Part shown: positions 61,537-64,000 of the stretch, one piece after another
How the letters are laid out: every line of letters begins with the position of its first letter
Position numbering within the stretch: position 1 is the first letter of the stretch
From: Litsea cubeba
Lineage: Eukaryota; Streptophyta; Magnoliopsida; Laurales; Lauraceae
Assembly (NCBI GenBank): GCA_012931725.1
Contig: CM022951.1
Coordinates: 13,996,611-14,060,610 of the forward strand
Direction: 5' to 3'
DNA: 64,000 nt
Notes under the pieces: generated by a model
Database searches by the model: none
Seen by the model: only the letters and a program-made list of their open reading frames with translations
What the model was told of the DNA's origin: nothing
Position numbers and translations under genes: made by a program

Positions 61537-62230
61537 CTTGCTAAAATGGATGGTCCCTCTCTTTGCTAACAAAGGCTTGACGAAATCTCTATCTCCCATT
61601 GAAACACCTCCAGGAGTAAACAGTATATCAATCCCACCAGAATTGGCATAGTCAAGAATCCTTTCAAGATCTTCTTCATTGTCATCAGCAATGCCCAGGT
61701 CAACTGTTTTGCACTGTTGCTGTATGGCAGCAGCCAGAAGCATAGAACGGTTGGAGTCTCTGATCTGATTAACAACAAAGAATGGCCATCAAAGTATAAA
61801 GCATATCAGATCTAACCTTCGAACATAACCTAGTTCAATATCCAACAGTGAAGTTAATCATCAAAAATAAATGCCAAGGATTGACTAATTGACTCCATAA
61901 TCCATATGCCCTTGAATAATACAAAGTTCCATGTCTCACAATTTTATCCAAACAAAAAATATGTACAACCTGGCCATGGCTTAGATACTGAGATGTAGGC
62001 TCTACAAGCTCATCTCCTGTTGAAAGCACCGCAACTGTTGGCCTTGGGTACACCTGCATGTTGTGTAACCCATGATACCAATGTATGACATCCATTTATA
62101 GTTTCTAAGCAGCATTATACAGAACAAATAGGATTACCTTCACCGTCATTACTCCCACAATTGCAAGTAGGCCAATTTCAAAAGTACCTATTAGCTCACC
62201 AGACTTCATAACAGTAGCACCTTTATCAAT

Positions 62231-62760
62231 GTCGAACCCATGACCAATTAACAAAAGGATTTAATAGACTCATAGCAAACAACAACATATTCTCTCTTTT
62301 ATTTTTCACATGGCCCATCGAGCTACAAGACCACTTTTCCCTTTGTGCAATTTGTTGTGTATGTAAAAATAATGCAGTCTACAAGGGCCTCCAGGCTCCT
62401 ATTACTCCTAGATGATTCACAAACAGCAGAAAAACGAGCAGAAGGGCCAGGGACCATATCTGCTGCTGTCAACATCAAATCAGGCTAAAATTGAGTAATC
62501 TAACTAGCACATGCTAAAATTCCACTGGTCGTTTATTTTGATTTAGTAGCAGAAAGAATGAATAATAGCAAATCCATGTCCTAACAATCTTCCCTACAAT
62601 GGTTATGAGAAGAAGGATGATCCGGTTTGATGGGCTAATTGAGAAATGATTTTGTAATGTTGTGGAATTCATAGTTTTTATTAGGTGTAGTGACCAAGTG
62701 AAAAGGGAGAAAGCAAAAATACCTATTAAAAAAAAACAAGTGAGACCATATTCCTTGAAA
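62231..62760. other. No supported feature upstream of the first visible CNX1 exon
   Basis: The exon containing GFDIDKGATV extends to about 62230, but no AG acceptor directly precedes a conserved residue, and an in-frame TAA lies about ten codons further upstream. The E-domain N-terminal exons were not found here or further right. Confidence 0.4.
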
Positions 62761-62761
62761 A

Positions 62762-62940
62762 TTTTTTTTTTTTTTTTTTTTTTGCTATTGGAGGGTTCCC
62801 AACCCTTTGGGCTGGACTAATCCCTCCAGGCCAAGAGAGAAGTTGGGTAAACTTCCTTGAATTCCCAGTGTGGCAGTGCAGTTTCCAACCTACAACCTCC
62901 GGGTGCAAACCCGGATCCTAGGCCAACTGAGCTAGAACTT
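62762..62940 (-). mobile_element. tRNA-derived SINE
   Basis: Read on the minus strand, about 180 bp start at 62940 with an RNA polymerase III A box TAGCTCAGTTGG (62934-62923). A B-box-like GGTTGGAAAC follows at 62890-62881, 33 bases on. A body of about 100 bp comes next, and an A tail of 22 (the T run 62783-62762). This order is that of a tRNA-related SINE. No clear target duplication was seen. Confidence 0.72.
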
Positions 62941-64000
62941 ACAAAAATAGATTTTGGTGGGTTCTTTTGCACAACATATTTATAAAAAAAATTTGCACCA
63001 ACCATCGAATTCATAAATTACAATAAAACTCACTTTTTCTATGAAAATCTCGCTTCACAAATGTAGTTTTATTTTGAAATATAGAGAAATAAGTATTAAA
63101 ATTCAGATAAAATGACATGTATGTACATGCAAATGTAACTTTATTTTGAATCAGGCATTACTAACTGATATAATAATCTATTTATGCCAGGGTTTACAAA
63201 ACCAGTTCATAATGCATCATGAACTGATTTAACAATCAACCTTTTTTAATTGAAGTATTCAAAGTATCACATTGACATAATGGTCTTATCTCAATCTTTA
63301 TAATTATTGGTTCTTAAGGTGTTTTAAGCAAAAATATCCTTAGAAATCAATATAACATAACTGTCTAATATTATGGTTTAATGATGTTTAGCATTATGAT
63401 AAAAATAATCATCTAGATGCTACCTCATTGCTTAAAGGCTATTATTCGAAACCATGCCCATGCCCATACTAATTTAAACATGGACCCTTAGTCCCTCAGG
63501 ATTCAAAGTTTCTATCCAAATCAGAATTAATATGATTTGCATTCAATTTTATTGTTATTTTTTTTATATGTACATGGCATTAATGATAAGGTTATGTGTT
63601 GCTTCTGTTGAAATGATGAATGAACCCCAAATTTTGATTCTCATTTTCTTCTTACTTCCTAAAAGGAATGCCCCTCTCATAGACCTAGTGAAGAAATCAT
63701 TGGGAGTTTTGCACATCTAACCATCTTCTCCACCAAATTCCAATAGGTTGTAAAAACTGATAAAGAAATAGATGCATTAAAAAAGTCACAGAGATTCAGA
63801 AAATGTGTAAAGTCTTATTAATTTCTACAAATTCTGCTTTGGAAATGCCTTCCAAAAAAAAACTTAAAAAAAAAAACCTTTCAAAGAAAATTCTGTTTTG
63901 GAAAATTCCTAGGGAAATATGTTTTCGAAAAAAGAGGATTTAGCAGAACAGGTTTAATGAAAATAAGAGCTTGGAATCATAGTATAAGAAGTTTTTTTTG
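62941..64000. other. AT-rich DNA with no recognised gene
   Basis: Either upstream intron or flank of the CNX1-type gene. No exon of the MoeA-like N terminus, RNA gene or tandem array was recognised. Confidence 0.4.

Larger units (their letters stand above)
41603..62230 (-). pseudogene. CNX1: CNX1-type molybdenum-cofactor gene, disrupted in G domain
   Basis: CNX1 inserts molybdenum into molybdopterin: the G domain (MogA-like) adenylylates it and the E domain (MoeA-like) loads molybdate. Minus-strand exons: about 62230-62138 (SGELIG, EIGLLA), 62053-61970 (VAVLSTGDELVEP), 61764-61537 (RDSNRSMLLAAA, TPGGVSMGDRDFVKPLL), 59812-59622 (KPGKPITFAE, GLLGNPVSCLVCF), 58095-57991 (TDPVRPEFHRAVISW), 57849-57526 (FVAESTGHQMSSRL, ELPATGAVLSAG, then G-domain start AILTISDTVAFGRGPDR), 54255-54181 joined to 41894-41812 (ISVINTSSEKLGG, FATAVVPDE, VDLILTLG), 41709-41603 (TGFSPRDVTPEATKGLIE). 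Phases fit across every junction, including the exon split by the Gypsy element. The last visible exon has an in-frame TAA at 41617-41615 where related proteins have Gln. The final exon and the E-domain N terminus are not in view. At the first listed exon no clean acceptor is visible. E-domain exons alone could still be expressed; that is inference. Confidence 0.9.

Noticed and set aside
62395..62490. Minus-strand segment reading ADMVPGPSARFSAVCESS
   Set aside because: Briefly considered as an upstream CNX1 exon, but it does not match any MoeA-like motif and has no clear splice borders.

Overview
This window is nuclear DNA from a flowering plant. It contains intron-split genes of plastid tryptophan and molybdenum-cofactor biosynthesis, an F-box/LRR/FBD gene of the plant-specific type, Copia and Gypsy LTR retrotransposons primed by initiator tRNA-Met, Mutator-type and LINE remnants, a tRNA-derived SINE and long CT microsatellites. 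The long introns and heavy nested transposon load suggest a woody, non-grass angiosperm. The species cannot be named from the sequence alone. One run of exactly 100 N (35071-35170) looks like a scaffold gap of unknown true size.

Layout. 1-7.2 kb is a transposon graveyard: a Gypsy-type LTR sits inside a decayed Copia element, followed by a decayed Mutator-like transposase on the minus strand. 8.9-22.3 kb is one F-box/LRR/FBD gene on the minus strand. Its first intron is about 11.9 kb and holds a minus-strand Copia element that was itself interrupted by a younger Copia element (12642-18033, 5-bp target duplication GTGGC), plus another LTR-like block. 22.8-29.9 kb has no recognisable host gene. 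It holds two related elements with GTGCACGG-rich repeats and a 3.4-kb fold-back structure with arms of 0.8-1 kb, an internal array of about 117-bp units and an 18-bp perfect palindrome. 30.2-34.9 kb carries seven exons of anthranilate phosphoribosyltransferase (plus strand), which then runs into a CT microsatellite and the N gap, so its C-terminal part is missing. 35.76-41.54 kb is a Tnt1-like Copia element with 5-bp target duplications TATCG. 41.6-62.2 kb is a CNX1-type molybdenum-cofactor gene on the minus strand.

The main finding is in CNX1. A 12.28-kb chromovirus-like Gypsy element (41900-54180) with two nearly identical 3.7-kb LTRs is inserted within a coding exon of the G (MogA-like) domain, flanked by the 5-bp duplication ACAGC. 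Joining the two exon halves across the element restores a continuous conserved CNX1 reading frame. The next exon has an in-frame TAA where related proteins have Gln. The terminal exon is not seen. This copy of CNX1 is therefore very probably broken in its G domain, while its E (MoeA-like) exons are largely preserved.

The host genes do not form a pathway cluster. TRP1 and CNX1 converge on each other across the gap. Most of the remaining sequence is layered transposon insertion. The Copia elements carry inactivating lesions: a lost protease Asp, frameshifts and a 19-bp duplication. The Gypsy gag-pol frame is broken only by three TAG codons.
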